From Pegea sp. RAD2-039 (Eukaryota; Chordata; Thaliacea; Salpida; Salpidae): a DNA stretch of 64,000 bases. The first letter of the stretch is position 1. Every line of letters starts with the position of its first letter. The notes under the pieces were generated by a model. The model was given only the letters and a program-made list of their open reading frames with translations, ran no database searches and was not told the DNA's origin. Shown here one piece after another: positions 1 through 12,119 of this stretch. The DNA lies in the NCBI GenBank assembly GCA_034620365.1, contig JAQGEQ010000363.1:2480001-2544000 (forward strand). Direction: 5' to 3'. The position numbers and the translations under genes were made by a program.

Positions 1-399
1 AAGTAGAGAAAGACACAAACAACAGTTTTCATCATCCAATCATCAATGAATTTAAAATTAAATTTCATCACCGCGTTTTAAACCATATATAGATAAGACC
101 ATTTTAAAATCAAATAAAAATATAACTTATTTATAACTTTTATGTTCAGTCAGAAAGAAAAAGTATCTAAAAAAAACAAAATGTTCATGCTAGTGAAAAA
201 CAAATTAAATTACAAATAGCCTTGTGCCTTTAAACGACACAATTTGAAACTACAGATATATAATATATAACAACTGATATATAAAGAGCTGTATAAGGTC
301 TAATTATTCATCTAATCTTCATTAAAATTTCCTAAATAAATACTTTTTACATGTTTTTAAAACATAAATCTAAAATTCATCAACCTTTTCAAGCTGTTA

Positions 400-560
400 A
401 AGACGAAATAAGGAATAAGAACATCTGTAGCGGAAGTTGATCCTCCGATTGTATAGCAACAAGTCCAGACAGACTTCTTGATATGGGCGCAAAAATGTTT
501 TAGTTAAAGTTCGCGCGCAAAATCCGCTCTCATTGATCACCCAAGCGTATCAGTTAACGC
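400..560. promoter_or_regulatory. GC-richer promoter-like island
   Basis: This stretch stands out from its AT-rich surroundings. It carries two GCGC-containing sites with A/T flanks, GGGCGCAAAAA at 485-495 and TTCGCGCGCAAAA at 510-522, which resemble E2F/DP-type sites read on the minus strand. No coding frame is seen in it. It could be the promoter of a gene to the left of the window on the minus strand, or of a transcript running right. The resemblance to E2F sites is by eye only. Confidence 0.22.
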
Positions 561-1776
561 GAACTACATTTGATGAAAATAAATATTACGCCTCTGGCGG
601 CTTGTTTTATTGGTTTCAAAATTAAACGGTGTACTCAACGGATTTTGACTACTGGTATACACGCATTTTATCTTTATTGTACTTAAAATATTATTTATTA
701 TTAAAATTTTAATATTGTATTTAAAAATCTGAAGCAATATCAAAGTATGTATCATTTAAAGTTAAGAAAGTAGTGACACGTACAACTTAAATAAGTTTAC
801 ATTACTGGGGCTTCTAAACATCTAATTCATAATAAATATTAGGGACTATTAAAAAATGAAAACTTCAATCAAATATCTCGGATCGCAAAATGTTCTCGGA
901 AGCGATTGAAAGACCTTTATTATCTAAAACTTGCTTTATAACAAAGTGATAGCGGATTTTTTGGGTTCATCTAAACATCGTCAAACAACAAGATCTTTCT
1001 GTAGTCAAGTTTTTTTTCGAGTGGTGCTGATGACGGCGACTAATTCAAATCTAGCTGCGAGATAGACACAGAGTCTTATCACTAGATTCTTGTGCTGTAA
1101 GAAAGATTCAAACCAAAATCTTTATTCTACAAATTCATGTTTTGATGATACTGAAATTGCTATGAAGAAAATCTTAAATTTTTAATACAAATTTTTAATT
1201 ATCTTTTTATGAATCCATAAATTTCATAAACTTTATCATTTTTCTAGTATTCTTTCTTCAAATTGCTGTTGGGAATAACTCTGCATCAAAGTTTTTCTAC
1301 GATTACTTTCTTGCATATGTTTATGGTTGAATTTTATATATATGATATGTTTGTACCAAAATAAACAACAAAAAACAACTTCTTTTTGTTTATAGAGTCG
1401 TTTGTTATCTGCTATTTTTAAAGATCTATAGAAATAAATAATCATAATTCTAAAGCATGCAGACTTTTGTAATTTACTTTTAAAGCTATTAATTTCATAA
1501 TGTGATGAGCACTTTAGAAGTTAGTAAGTTCACTGAAGTAACAAACTCTTTTTTTTATAAATCACAGGTTTTGAAAGTATTTAAGGCACTATAGCTAGAA
1601 AGTAAGTCTTATTTGTATTCAGGCAGAGATCAGAGTTTGAGTGTTTGATACACAATTCCTAAAACAGCTGCTTAAGTTGCTATAATGGCTCTCAGGAACT
1701 TTATAAAGCCGAAGTTCTCAGTATTTATTATTGACTAGTCTCAATCATCTATGACACAACTGTGAATACAATCTAA

Positions 1777-2175
1777 TGTTACTGCTTAAAAGTTTTGAGT
1801 TTATTTAATTTTAATAATAAGAAAATTGGAAACATTTTGAAGAGTTTCAACTTCACCGTCGAAAAAAATTGCCTTGCTACACACTGCTCCAAGAAAGCTG
1901 ATGCTGAGAAGTGTATTTGTCTGGTGTGTGATCTTTAATCACTTTTATTTAAATGAAGGAACGTTTTAAATTATGAAAAGTAATTAGGTAAGTTTCTCTT
2001 TAACTTTGATAAAGAAATTTTATTTTTAAATATTAGATACTTTTAAAAATTTATTTCAAATAGTTAATGAAAGATTTAATTATAAAGTTTTCTTTTGTAG
2101 ATATTACAGCAAGCAAACAAGCCTAATGCGATTAGCCCAAAATGTCCACTATCTGATAAGACTTATCAATTAGTT
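1777..2175 (+). other. Possible small spliced transcript with Cys-rich frame
   Basis: A frame without ATG is open from 1777 to a TAA at 1936-1938. Its last third is Cys-rich (seven Cys in the whole frame, including a CICLVC motif) and less AT-biased than its flanks. A good donor (GTAAGT) lies at 1988 and a good acceptor (TTTTGTAG) ends at 2100, followed by a frame open to about 2212. Because the stop precedes the donor, the exon may be untranslated or may end a peptide gene whose 5' exons I did not find. No family is recognised. Chance open frames of this length occur in AT-rich DNA. Confidence 0.18.
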
Positions 2176-2199
2176 TTAATCAGTTAACATATAATAATA

Positions 2200-5100
2200 A
2201 TTATTTCAATATCAGCTGTTCTGGTCTATATGATGAATAATGCTTAATAGTTGTAATAATGAATGTAATTATTGTATAAGCTGTTAAAACATTCTTAAAA
2301 AGATTCTAGATTTTTTTGATAATCTTTCCTTTTTTTGAACATTGAGCCGATCTACAGAACAGACATAAAAGAAGTTTTAGATATCTAAAAGTTGATGTTA
2401 CAATTGGATCATAACCTAACTTTTGAAAAAGTATCAACAGTTGTTGTTGATAGTATCAAAGTATTAACAATCTAAAAAAAGATAACTTTTTAGTTTAAAC
2501 TTTGATAGAGTTGTAAAAAGATAGATTAGTTAGTTTATTTATAACTAAAAAAGAATTATTTATATTTATGATAAATTTAAAAAAGAATTGTTATGCTCAG
2601 TTAATAATTTCTAAATATTATTTCTAATTTAAAAGTAGTTTATTAAAATGATAACAAAGAACTTAAAAATAAATTTAAAAACTTTAGGATAAGTTATCGA
2701 CTTAAACAAGATATCAGTTATAATCATGAAAACTAGATTAAAATTATCATTATCACAAATATGTTGTTTCTTGTTTTATTTCGCACAATAACAAGCTTGA
2801 ATATTTTTATAATATGTTTACTGCATCAGTTATAAGCTTTCCCCAGAGACAATCTAATTTGTTATTACTTTAATAAGTCTGCTAGAATTTAATCAATACT
2901 TTTGAGTAGTCTTAGTGATATTTTAATAAAGAAACTTGCTAATAAGCAATTTGAATACTTTTTTAAAGATATTTTTAGATCAAAATTTTTAAAGATTTTT
3001 TATTTTTAAAAAATGATTTTTTATTATAGAACTTTAAAAGTATATTTTTTTCTTTATTAGAGTTCTATTCTTTTTTCTTTGAAAATCTTTTGTCAACATC
3101 AACTATCAAATAATATTATCATTAAGACTTCAAAAAAGCAAAAGTTGAAATGAATTATAAAAATAGAAAAAGAGTTTTTTTTTATTAAAAAGTTTTGATT
3201 AAAATGTAAAATTATAAAAGTAAATTTAATTACAGAGCCCTTTTCAGGTAAAATAAAAATTAAAAACATTAGAATTTAGAAAGGTTGAAATTGAAAAGGT
3301 TAAAATCGCGTAAAACGGTTTAAGTTATGTCACTTTTAAAGGATAATCTTTAAGATGAGCTCTAAATTATTCACAACAACATCTTATTCAAACAGTTTAT
3401 TTTACAAGTCTTTATCAAAGCAAAAGTACTTGACAGTAAAAATACCTTAAAGAAGGTCTTAATGTAAAGATCTTAGTTCAAAAATTTTGAGTTCTCCTCA
3501 GATTCATCATTCTTTATTCAGTTGTTTGAAAGACAACTTCTAGAAATATCTAAAATAATGTTACTAATAAAAATACTAGCAAAAGTAATAAGTTATTACA
3601 TAAGTTTAAAGTAATTTTTTGTTGGTTTTTATAATATTTTTAAAGTTTAGTTTTAAAGTTACTATTTTTTTATTAGAACTTTTAGGCTTTTTTAAAAAAG
3701 TTTTATTTTAATTTTAGAATTTAATCAGGTTTTAAGTTTTTTTAAAATAATTAAAGAAGATAAAGCTCTGATTTTTTTGGTTTAAGTTTCTATTTCACTA
3801 TTTATGTTTTCATTTTTCTATAACTGACTAATTTTCTTCACATACTTAATTGATTGATTTGTTTAATCTTTGTAATAATTATAAATATAAACATTATCTA
3901 GTAAAGATATCAAATATTATAAGAGCTAGTTGCAAAAATAAATATTGTACAAAAATATGTTTCTTTTGGTCCTAAATTTTTAACAAATCAACTTTTTGAA
4001 TTGATTTTAGTTTTATTATATGTTTAACATCAATTCTAAACTATTTTGATAAACTATTTTAATAAAAACACAGAAATAAACAAAGTGCTATTTATAAAAT
4101 TGTTAGGAGAATTTAGTTTTATATCTTTAAATTACTTCTAAATGTTAACTTATTTGGTATCAGTTATTTTATCAGAAAATGTAGATTTAATTGTAAAACT
4201 ATCGAAGTTTAGAGTAGTAAAGTTTGAAAGTCTTAAAAATATTATTTTTGATTTGAATTTTTGAAGCAATCTTTTCTGTCCAATAAAAAATATATACTCC
4301 ATAATAATATGTTTCTATGATTTATATAATATATTTTAATATGGTTTTTAATGGTTTTTATTTTTTTTCGTATCACCATCTGTTTATTCCAATTGATTAC
4401 TACTTATAGAGAGTTTTTAGTCGACTATTTTTATTTAGCTCAGTAACTTTTGAAAAAAAAACTTTGTTTTGATTTACTTTATTTAGAACTTTTATTGGTT
4501 GTATCATCAGTTGTATATAAATTGTTATCATCTTGACTAATTTCTAAATTTTTGTTTATTGTATTCTGTTTTGTTTATTTTATTTAAAAAAAAACGTTTT
4601 TTAAACGTATCTATCTATTATTTATCGTATTAATTAATTTAAGATTTGTATGATTATAGTCATAATTGTTTCAATTCATTGGTTAGGTAAAGAAAGTAAA
4701 TTTAATTTTCAATTAATTTGGTATGCCAGTGATAAATTGTAAATACTCGCAGCTTGTAACAATTTTCAATTTGCTTTTCGTTTCGAAAGTTTAACGATTT
4801 GTTTGTTTAGCTAGAAAAAGTAGATATAAGAAAATATTAAAACGAACAGAAACGTATTTAACCTTTTTTCTTTTTGTCTTTAATATATTGATTTAAGACT
4901 TGAGAGACATAAGCATATCAAAAAACTATTTGAATATTCTAAACAAACAGTAAATTAATTAATGATAAAACTAGAAAAAGTTTCTTAAATTTGGTATTCT
5001 TAAATTGCGAAATTAAACCACTAACTTCCGTTTCATTTAAAATAAGAGAACTTTTATTACCAATTATAGCAGCTTTTAATTTCTTAAAGATGTAATTAAG

Positions 5101-6876
5101 AGGTAAAAAGACCTAATAAGTTTTTCTTGATCTTCAAAATCAGTTTTAAGATTGAAATAGCCAAATGTTCACAACATCCTTTGTGTAAATGTTTTTTTAT
5201 GAGAGCAGTTAAATTAAAAAGGTTTCAAACAAACAATTTCAGCCGCAAATATTTGAGAACAAGTTTAAGATTTTTTTAAAGAATTTATAAATTAGTCAAA
5301 AGCCTTTAAAAGGAATTTTTTATGAGTATTATCGAATATAAGTAGCCTTATAGATCATTTCAGTATTTTTGAGTATTTCAGTATAGTAAGTGATTCTTAT
5401 TAATAAAAAGATAATGTGATAGAAAATAAGATTATTTTTATATCTTAGTCATAAGCTGTAAATCCATCCAAGAATTGTTTTAAACTAAAATAAATATTTA
5501 TTTTTAAAAATCAACAAACCATCATTTTCTAAAGTTATATAAAAGTGAAATATATTTTTAAAGCGAAGTTTAAGATAAATAAAAATCTTGCAAAAGCTTT
5601 CAGTCCTACATGGAGCTGAAAAATTTACCAATACTCAAATACTTTAACTTCCGGTATGGCTTGAGCCTGTGACTAACGTTTCTAAAACCTGTTTGGTGAA
5701 ATTTTAGATAAAACAATTACGCAGGAGTATAGCCTGCAGCAACAAACTTTTTAAAGTAAAATAGTATACTAGCAGTTTGAGATTTAGTTTTAAACTTTCC
5801 TTATTTTTATTATCAGCTGAGAAATATTTCTCTTATAGGTTATTGAATTTGGTTTTTATTAATAATCTGATTTATAAATGAATTTTGATTGAAGTGTTTT
5901 GGTGGAAAGTTTTTAAGTATTTAGTAAATAATAAGGATATAATAGCTCCACAAATTTCTTATTTAGAATACTAGATTGTTCATCAAACTTTTTTCTTACA
6001 AGTTAGAAGTCAAATTGATTTTTAATCAGTTAACTTGTTAGCTTTTTCTTTAAAGACATTTAAAAACTATAAAACCAAAAATTAACAAAGTATTAGCATC
6101 TATAAAAGCCTACAAACATCTTATCTATAAAATAGTCCTTTCCTTTAAAGTATTATTTATCAAAAAGTCTTTCTCTGCAAGTGTCAGCTTCTGATATTTT
6201 CAAATTTTAAAAGGATTTTTTTGACAATACAGTTTTGTTATTGGCATCAATCAGAAAATAGAAAAATAAGAAAGCTTTATAAGTCAATAAATTTTCTATT
6301 TTTTTGAATTTGCAAATTCTATAAATTAATTATTTAGAAAACAGAAATCAAAGAAGCTTTGAAAATAGATTTATATCTCAACATCATATAAATAAATGAA
6401 ACTTAAGGAGCAACTATTAAAAACTTTAGACAATAAAGTCTTATCTGTTTGTTGAGATTAATATTTGATAACATTAAAAATTAAAACTTTAAACTTGAGA
6501 AGAATTGAGAAATTAAAGATAAAATAGTTTGTTTTAAAAGTTTTATTTGTTTATTTGAATACATCCATCAAATGCCTAACAGAAACTGATTCATTATAAG
6601 CCTTGAAGTTAAACATTAAGTGAACTTTTACTTGGCTTTCTTAAAAGCTTTGTAATCAAAATAATTAATCTTAAAATAGCTGAACTACTAGCATATGTGC
6701 TTTTTTTACAATATTTGTTTCCTTGAAATACATTTCAAGTTAGAGCTACTTATTTATTTTAAAGTTTAATTCGCTATTTGCAAAAATGAATTGGTTCTTT
6801 AAAGGTGTTACTGCTGATAAAAATTTATTATTTATTTACTTTTTTAGGCTTGGAAACACTTTTTTAGAGACTAATA
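2200..6876. other. AT-rich stretch without recognised gene
   Basis: Dense stop codons occur in all frames, with long A/T runs. No domain, RNA gene or repeat family is recognised. An acceptor-like TTTTTAG ends at 6847, about 30 bp before the MGAT4 start, so part of this stretch may be a 5' UTR intron of that gene. Confidence 0.4.
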
Positions 6877-9716
6877 ATGAACATTTTTCGGCGTAATAAA
6901 TTTTTCCAATTGGTATTATTTATATATTTAGTTTCTTTAACGTTTTATACGTTCAACAACAAGAGAACAATTGACAAACAGCCTCCTTGTCCAAAAGATA
7001 GTTCAAACCCAAGTCAGATTAGAAGTACATCATTATCTGTCTTACCTCAAATGAAATTGATATTTGTGGAAAGTAATAGAAGTTATGATAAACAAGTATT
7101 TCCATTCTTTCAATCTTTAAATATTCAAATTTAGTAAATGTTTGAAAATTAATTTTGAAACTTATTAAAATCAGAATAAAATAGATTATAAATAAATAAT
7201 TATTACTGGATAACTTATAATTATCAAAATTTAAAACTTTATTATTTATCAAATTTGGTTTCGTTTTTTTAATTTTGATTTTAAACATTTTAAAACTATT
7301 TTGACGTAAATTGGTCTGGAAACATGATTTTTCAAATCTTCTTTTAGAACATCAGCTCCTCATCGCGTTATTATCATCCTCTACATCCTCAAATCTCTTT
7401 ATCCGGAAGATTGATTGATCCTGAACCAAAACTAAGACTCGGATCACTTGATCTTGGCTCAGATATCATAATTGGAATTCCGACAATAAAAGTAAAAAGA
7501 TTCAATCTTCAACATCTTTTACTCCGAGACTAAAATCTCTAATCTGTAAGGACATTAAAACCAAAGATTCTTTCTGTAAAACTTCAATTATAATTTTATT
7601 AGATTTAAATGAGATAATCTTAATTTAATTGAATCTATTTCAGCGTGATTCTGTTTCTTATCTGGAGCAAACTCTTAACTCCATATTTAATAACATGTAC
7701 AGCAATGAAGACACCTCTAGACCTGATGTCAGAGTTGTTGTTTTTATTGGAGAGACAGACACAAACTTCATCCATCAACAATTCAACGAACTTGGATCAA
7801 AATTTTCTGATCAAATCGAGCAGAACAAAATTGAGGTATTTGTGATTTCATATTCCCAGATTTGTTTCTGATTTGTTTTGCTCCCCATTTTAAATGAATG
7901 ATCCTGATGTAGTAGAAAATTTTGTTTGTAAAGCTCCTGTAAAACGTAAATATTTAGAAGTTAAAAGATTATGGCTTCTGTGAAGTAATTTGCATTTGGT
8001 TTGTCCTTTTTATTTGCGTTTTGGTTAATCAGTAATAGTTAGAAAAACCATTTCTTCCTTTGTTATGAAGGTTTGTTACTAACAACAAAATAAAGTGAAG
8101 TTATGTGTAACTTAAAAAATAGTTCAATAAACCAATTTAGAAGAAAACCTCACATATAATTCTATAAACACTTCAGATTTATCACATTAGGGGATCTGTA
8201 TTATTTTAATAACTTTAATAACTTTGGTTTTTAGCTAGCAAACGATACATCAAAAGTTTGATAAATAAATTAATTGATTGAATGATGACCAAAAGCTTAA
8301 ACAACATTGTTGTAAATAAGTCGTTTTCTTAGTTACGTATTAAATTAAAAAGTTTTTAGAAATTTTCAACACTTTTAAAAAGTGGTTCGTTTTTTAGCTG
8401 AATGAATTTTCTTAAAATCTGTTTAATAGATAATGTAGATAAGTTGTATAATTACATTCTGTAGATAAAAATGTAGTGAGCATAGTATTAAAAAATTTGA
8501 ACTTAACTTTGTAATACTCCACCAAGAGTTTAAATAAATAAAAACTTATTAAAACTTTAATTGACTTCCTTAAGAGTTCTTTATACAGTTTCCTTTTAAT
8601 TTCCTGTCACAATTGAAAGTTTGAAATAAAAGTATTAAAAACTCAAAGCTAAAATAATCTTTTTTTGAGGTACTGGTCGATTTGTATTTAATTAACCTCA
8701 ACTACAAAATTCCTTTTTCAAATCAACTTTTTATTTCTAATCAAAGATTACAAATCTGATATTGATAATATTTTTCAGAAAATTTTTATCATTTGATCAT
8801 CTGCTTCCAGATAATCACTGTTCCAGATGACTACTATCCTCAAGATTGGGAATCTTCCTTGCATCTTCAATTTGGTGATCCACTTGAAAGAGTTAAATGG
8901 AGATCAAAACAAAATCTGGATCAGATCTTCTTGATGATGTACATCAATAAACTAAAACCAAAATACTACCTCATGCTAGAAGATGACGTCACCGCTAAAA
9001 TTGGTTATTCACAAACAATTATGAAAGTAAATTAATCTGATTTAAAATCAATAAATAATCTGGTTGATTTCAGTTTGCAAAATTGAACGAGGAGACGGAC
9101 TGGTTTTATCTTTCATTTTGTGTCTTGGGAGCAATCGGCAAAGTTTTCAGAGCTCGAACCTTACCGTCATATGCTGGTTTCATTCATACTTTTTGGAATC
9201 GTAAACCGCTTGATTGGCTACAGGTCGTATTAATGTTTGTTTGAGAAAAATAAGTATTAATTTTTGATAATTGCAGTTAGATTATGTATCATCGCAAGTT
9301 TGTAGTTATGATGAAACTCATGAAAAATGTAAACTGAAAATTAGAAATATGATGAAACGCTTTTCTCCTTCTTTATTTCAACATGTTGGCAAGTAAGTAT
9401 TTGATTATTGAGTCTATAAAACGTTGTTTGAATCACTAATCGCTGAATTGAATCTAATTTCCTGGTATAGAAATAATATAATTTTAAATCTACATTAGAT
9501 AGTAACATCAATAACTTAAACTTTTATAAACTGAAAGTAAATAATTAACTAACGTCTACAAGATTAGTTTTTAATTTATCATAATCAATAACCTATTTCT
9601 GATTACTAGTTAACTTTTACTAATACTTAAGTTTAGAAGTCAGACAAAAAATATATTTTTTCAGGGTTTCATCATTGAAAGGAAAACTTCAGCTACTACT
9701 AGATAAATCTTTTTAA
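6877..9716 (+). CDS. MGAT4: alpha-1,3-mannosyl-glycoprotein 4-beta-N-acetylglucosaminyltransferase (GnT-IV type), short form
   Basis: Golgi enzyme that adds a beta-1,4-GlcNAc branch to the alpha-1,3 mannose arm of N-glycans (family GT54). Coding exons: 6877-7095, 7348-7491, 7644-7835, 8811-9026, 9074-9223, 9277-9392, 9665-9716; together 1089 nt, 362 aa. All introns are GT-AG and phases agree. Residues 9-26 form a type II membrane anchor after basic residues. Family motifs follow in order: IIGIPTIK (about 114-121), VVVFIGETD, ERVKWRSKQNLD (211-222), the metal-binding-type acidic motif LEDD (241-244), KPLDWL and SPSLFQHVGK, which are the family's strongest blocks. The protein stops 16 residues after that last block, whereas human MGAT4A/B run to about 535-550 aa with a C-terminal lectin-like domain; that domain is absent here. 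The ATG was chosen because it directly precedes the anchor. No obvious AATAAA follows the stop. Confidence 0.93.
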
Positions 9717-11200
9717 AAAGACCTACAGTGTTTCAAAGATGATCAAATTTGTCTATGCAATTGTATGTTCGCAAAGTCGATGTTTATTTTATAACATGAT
9801 ACTTTTTATTTACTTGTTTTTTAGTTTGAACAAACTATTAGATTGAGCTTCTGGTCACGATTTTTATAAAATAATTAAATTCTTAGAGAATTTCTAGCAA
9901 GTTTCTAATTTATTATTTGAAAATTGAATGTTTGATACCAAATCTAAATTATTAATTAAAAATTCTATGAAATTTTGGACTAACGTTTGAAAATATTAAT
10001 GAGTTAGTTATTTTGTTACTGATCAAATCTAAAACTTAGAAAATGATATTGAACTACAAATAACTGAAAATAATACTTTGACAAAATTAATGTAAAGAAA
10101 CCATGAAAGCTTGCAAACGTAGAATTCTTGTAATAAGCTATTAGTAGTCAAACGTTCCTGAGAATCAACAAAAGTAGTTTGAACTAACTAATTCACCGGA
10201 AATTATTTTCACCAATGATAATTATGTATAGCTTAGTTGTGCAATTTGTAAAAGATATTTTCAACCACTCATACTGAATTAGACACAAAATCATTCTGAT
10301 CATTTGATATGTAAGCAATATTTTTTAAAAACTTGAATATAAAAAAACCCCAAAAACTCTCATTTTTTAGTTCAAATCTGATTGAAATTTCAACTTGAAA
10401 GAAATCTGAGTTGCATCTACTTGTCGTGAGATCAGCAAACAATTCCATTGACATCTAGATGAGCTACCTTGCTAATAAGTCTTTGTGTGCCTCAAAAGAT
10501 CCGTTTGCTTGATAGTTTGTCGAGGATGTAACAAATATTATATTTTTATTAGTTACTTTGCTGAAGGTAAAAATTGGAATAAATTTGATGATTTGCAATA
10601 CCGCTCATAAATAGCTTATTTTCTTCTTCTGAAAAGTTATTTAGAATGATAGATGTAAGGTAATACCAACCACAAAGGCCAAATACACTCCCAACAATAT
10701 GCTAAGAGCTACTAGGACCTACAATCGCTTTTCAAACCAAGTTTTCCACTAACATAGATACTACAAAAAAAACTAGATGATAAGGATGATATAATTAGAT
10801 TTTTAACTTAAAATAAATTTTATTGAAAGTTCTCTGGATTAGGAAATTATTTGAAACTTTTTGAAGAGCCACAGAGAGTGTCCATGGTCTAAGTTACATT
10901 TGAGTTCAAATTAATTGATATTTGCAAAGCTAATTTAATTCATACAAGTTAAATTAACTGAATCATTCATAGATAAAAGAACTGTCCGATTACTAAATTA
11001 AACAAACAAATTTAAAGTTAAATAAAATAACTAATATTTCAAATAACATCAAAAAACAATATCTAACATAATTACAAAACATTTAAAGATTTTTATTTGC
11101 TTATTAATAAAAACCAAATCAGACCTTTTCTTAGAGGGTTTTCATTCGGAAATTTTGGAAATGAGGTTTGGATTTGATAAATATTACTCTTTAAAAACTC
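9717..11200. other. Intergenic, no supported gene
   Basis: The stretch between MGAT4 and the retrotransposon relic is AT-rich. A minus-strand frame at 10269-10454 has ordinary codons but no recognisable family and no splice context that extends it convincingly. The left end of the retroelement relic may fade into 11.0-11.2 kb. Confidence 0.4.
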
Positions 11201-12110
11201 TTCTCAAATTTTCTTGGAGTGCCACATCATTTTCATTTTAGTAATTATCATTTTCTTTTTTGATTCACAAACCTTGAGTGACAGAATTATATGTAGCAGA
11301 AAACCAAAGTTATCAAGTATTGTTAGATAAAGTTTGAAACTTAAAGTTTAAAATGTTTGTTGGAACTGTTTTGATGATATTGCTACTGGCCAATTACAAC
11401 TTAAAATATTTTCAGTGTTTACTTTCCGTATTTTTCGGGTTTATACTTGTATTGATGCCAATGTCCCAGAGTATTGTGTAGCTTTCATTTTCAATAACTG
11501 GTTTAGGAATGTACCATTGTTTATTTGTAGGAATATCTTTTGTCTTACAAATATGCCAGTGAAGATATTTGGCTACTTTGTTATGACATTGAAAGTGTTC
11601 TTTTCCTGCTATTATTGAAAACTCTGATATTATTTATTTATTTATTTATATATATAAATGCGAAGGAGGGTGCCTAAAGAGAGCACATCTCACTAACACA
11701 CATTCTCACGAGTTTTTTATGGTTTTTCTCAGGAGTTTTATATGTCTCCACCTGGGGTCGAACCCGGTACTTCCTAGCTAGAAGGTAGGTGTAGTAACCG
11801 CTTCGCCACTAAGCATTATATGGTTGGTGGTTTCTGCTTTTAGTTTTAAACACTACATTTGCCGTCTAGAGTGGTTTTAAGTTACAGTAATGGTTAATCA
11901 TCTGCTGCCACAAGTATTCTTTCGGTTTCTACCTTAAACTATTCATATATTATTTAAAAACATGTTTCCGGCTTTATTCTTCTTATGAATTGGCCATGTA
12001 GTGGGTTTACCTCTGACGTTTTAACTCAGAGTTTTTGGAAATACTTTGCTGATATGTTCTTCATACTCACAAAATTCCACTGACTTTTGCTTTTTTAGTG
12101 AGTTTTTTTT
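11200..12110 (-). mobile_element. Decayed non-LTR retrotransposon ORF (segment C-terminal to reverse transcriptase)
   Basis: On the minus strand, degenerate translations match the well-known segment found downstream of reverse transcriptase in many invertebrate non-LTR elements. In order from high to low coordinates: PLHGQFIRRIKPET, an ETERILVAADDQ-like block, a KCSVC..K knuckle-like motif, NHI/IIS (split by a SINE), HNKVAKYLHWHICK, WYIPKPVIENE and ILWDI, then a stop at 11412-11414. Weak similarity (VPTNI, TLSNN) continues below 11.4 kb. Several stops and frameshifts show it is dead. The exact clade is not assigned; R2-like, NeSL-like and other RT elements share this region. Confidence 0.6.
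11634..11814 (-). mobile_element. tRNA-derived SINE with (TAAA)n tail
   Basis: Read on the minus strand, the element starts with a tRNA-like head containing an A-box-like TAGTGGCGAAGCGG and a clean B-box GGGTTCGACCCC, the internal RNA polymerase III promoter. A tRNA-unrelated body of about 90 bp follows, ending in TATATA plus repeated AAAT/TAAA units at 11634-11660. The 5-bp flanks ATTAT at 11629-11633 and 11815-11819 (plus strand) are a matching target-site duplication. It sits inside the retrotransposon relic and cuts its NHI/IIS reading frame. A functional tRNA gene is excluded by the long body, the tail and the degenerate cloverleaf. It would depend on a LINE partner for mobility. Confidence 0.75.
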
Positions 12111-12119
12111 CAAATATTA

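Noticed and set aside
7019..7288. Minus-strand 89-aa frame
   Set aside because: Overlaps MGAT4 exon 1 and intron 1 on the other strand; K/N/F/I-rich as expected from AT-rich noise.
11415..11618. Plus-strand 67-aa hydrophobic frame
   Set aside because: Antisense of the retrotransposon relic, whose minus-strand motifs are clear.
11750..11814. Functional tRNA gene
   Set aside because: A/B boxes are present but the cloverleaf is degenerate, and the sequence continues into a SINE body with tail and target duplication.
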